From the NCBI GenBank assembly GCA_003563865.1, contig PWTP01000004.1:1-6616 (forward strand): DNA of 6,616 nucleotides. Direction: 5' to 3'. Of this stretch, positions 5,767-6,616 are shown piece by piece (positions within the stretch are counted from its first letter, which is position 1; each line of letters begins with the position of its first letter). This DNA comes from Dehalococcoidia bacterium. Its GTDB lineage: Bacteria > Chloroflexota > Dehalococcoidia > Dehalococcoidales > CSSed11-197. The notes below the pieces were generated by a model, which saw only the letters and a list, made by a program, of their open reading frames with translations, ran no database searches and had not been told where the DNA came from. Both the position numbers and the translations under genes were made by a program.

Positions 5767-6616
5767 CTACTTTTCTTCAGCAACCGCTTGCTCTACCGGC
5801 TTTGGGCAAGAGGTAGTATCAGCAATAAAGTCTTCAACCATGCGGTGGGCAACACTATCTGTAAACTGCGCCGGCGGCGATTTCATGAAATAGGCAGAAG
5901 GGGCTTCTATGGCTCCTTTAAGGCCCCGGTCAAGTGCCAGCTTGCAACAGCGTATGGCATCAATAACCACACCTGCCGAGTTGGGGCTGTCCCAGACTTC
6001 CAGCTTGCATTCCAAGCTTAAAGGCACATCTCCAAATGTGCGTCCTTCCATGCGTATGTGGCAGAATTTACGGTCATGCAACCATGGGACATAATCGCTG
6101 GGGCCTACATGAACATCGCCCGGATCAAGCTTGTAATCTATTTGTGAAGTTACTGCTCCGGTTTTGCTGATCTTCTTGGATTCCAGCCTCTCCCGCTCGA
6201 GCATATTCATAAAATCGGTGTTGCCACCAAAATTAAGCTGATAGGTTCGTTCCAGGCGCACGCCACGGTCAGCAAACAAACGCGCAAGCACACGGTGTAC
6301 AATAGTTGCTCCCACTTGAGACTTGATATCATCTCCAACTACCGGCAAACCTTTGGATACAAAGCGCTGCTGCCAGTATTTTTCACGGGCAATAAATACC
6401 GGAACGCAATTAATAAACCCGCAACCGGCCTCCAGAATTTGCTCAACATACCACTTGGTGGCCATTTCGCTGCCAACCGGCAGGAAATTAATAACTACAT
6501 CGGTTTTGGTCTCTTTTAAAATTCTAACAATATCTGCAGTTGTCCCCGGAGCCTTTTCAATTATCTGAGAAAGGTACTTACCCAAACCATCGTGCGTCAT
6601 GCCCCTTTCCACTTTG
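5767..6616 (-). CDS. ino1: Inositol-3-phosphate synthase, 5' end cut by the window
   Basis: NAD-dependent conversion of glucose 6-phosphate to 1D-myo-inositol 3-phosphate, the entry to inositol lipids. The frame is open to the window edge, and the GTG at 6610-6612 is an internal valine in the family block [14 protein letters not shown], so the true start lies outside. By recall of the roughly 365-residue mycobacterial Ino1, about 100 N-terminal residues are missing, including the glycine-rich NAD-binding loop. Counting from that valine, visible blocks are FLPVGSE (43-49), VPVFIA (70-75), [11 protein letters not shown] (93-103), [11 protein letters not shown] (127-137), [13 protein letters not shown] (139-151), [12 protein letters not shown] (167-178), [12 protein letters not shown] (203-214) and SAYFMKSPP (239-247). 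These match the actinobacterial type closely. The C-terminus is intact. The gene leads a run whose next members would use its product: a PIP synthase and a PimA-like glycosyltransferase. Confidence 0.93.
   Translation of the reverse strand, partial: KVERGMTHDGLGKYLSQIIEKAPGTTADIVRILKETKTDVVINFLPVGSEMATKWYVEQILEAGCGFINCVPVFIAREKYWQQRFVSKGLPVVGDDIKSQVGATIVHRVLARLFADRGVRLERTYQLNFGGNTDFMNMLERERLESKKISKTGAVTSQIDYKLDPGDVHVGPSDYVPWLHDRKFCHIRMEGRTFGDVPLSLECKLEVWDSPNSAGVVIDAIRCCKLALDRGLKGAIEAPSAYFMKSPPAQFTDSVAHRMVEDFIADTTSCPKPVEQAVAEEK

Noticed and set aside
5650..6021. Plus-strand 123-codon reading frame across the ino1 and glycosyltransferase junction
   Set aside because: It is antisense to conserved codons of two confident genes, has no Shine-Dalgarno and no recognisable motif.
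6610..6612. GTG as the start codon of the inositol-3-phosphate synthase
   Set aside because: The frame stays open to the window edge, the surrounding residues match an internal family block, and the NAD-binding N-terminus would be missing. The gene is cut by the window, not short.

Overview
The window reads as an ordinary, tightly packed bacterial chromosome segment of moderate GC content (mid-40s percent by eye). It holds one tRNA gene and six protein genes, with almost no spare DNA: the longest gene-free stretch is the 222-base divergent gap at 1445-1666. I see no mobile element, CRISPR array, phage gene or pseudogene. The organism cannot be fixed from the sequence alone. Actinobacterial-type phosphatidylinositol genes (ino1, a PimA-like glycosyltransferase and PIP synthase) in DNA well below actinobacterial GC, next to lgt, purA and mtaB, suggest Chloroflexota, perhaps Dehalococcoidia. 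That placement is an inference and needs a phylogeny.

Layout from left to right. Bases 1-83 are a tRNA leader with a perfect 11-bp tandem repeat. A plus-strand tRNA-Arg(UCG) follows at 84-159. It converges tail to tail with the minus-strand tRNA methylthiotransferase gene mtaB (161-1444), with one base between them. The gap at 1445-1666 is divergent: an extended -10 promoter faces mtaB and a near-consensus -35/-10 promoter faces lgt. lgt (1667-2458, plus) encodes prolipoprotein diacylglyceryl transferase and converges with purA (2547-3830, minus). A 14-bp palindrome lies at the purA stop codon. Upstream of purA on the same strand come the CDP-alcohol phosphatidyltransferase (3912-4526), a GT4 glycosyltransferase (4526-5719) and the C-terminal three quarters of inositol-3-phosphate synthase (5767 to the window edge).

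The last three genes form a pathway in order of transcription. Ino1 makes inositol 3-phosphate from glucose 6-phosphate, the phosphatidyltransferase joins it to a CDP-activated lipid, and the glycosyltransferase, most like PimA, would add a sugar (probably mannose) to the inositol lipid. The glycosyltransferase and phosphatidyltransferase genes share one base (TAATG), which indicates translational coupling. purA may be carried on the same transcript but lies behind an 81-base gap and belongs to purine synthesis.

The most interesting point is the compact inositol-lipid module in a probably non-actinobacterial genome. I did not find a clearly new biological system.
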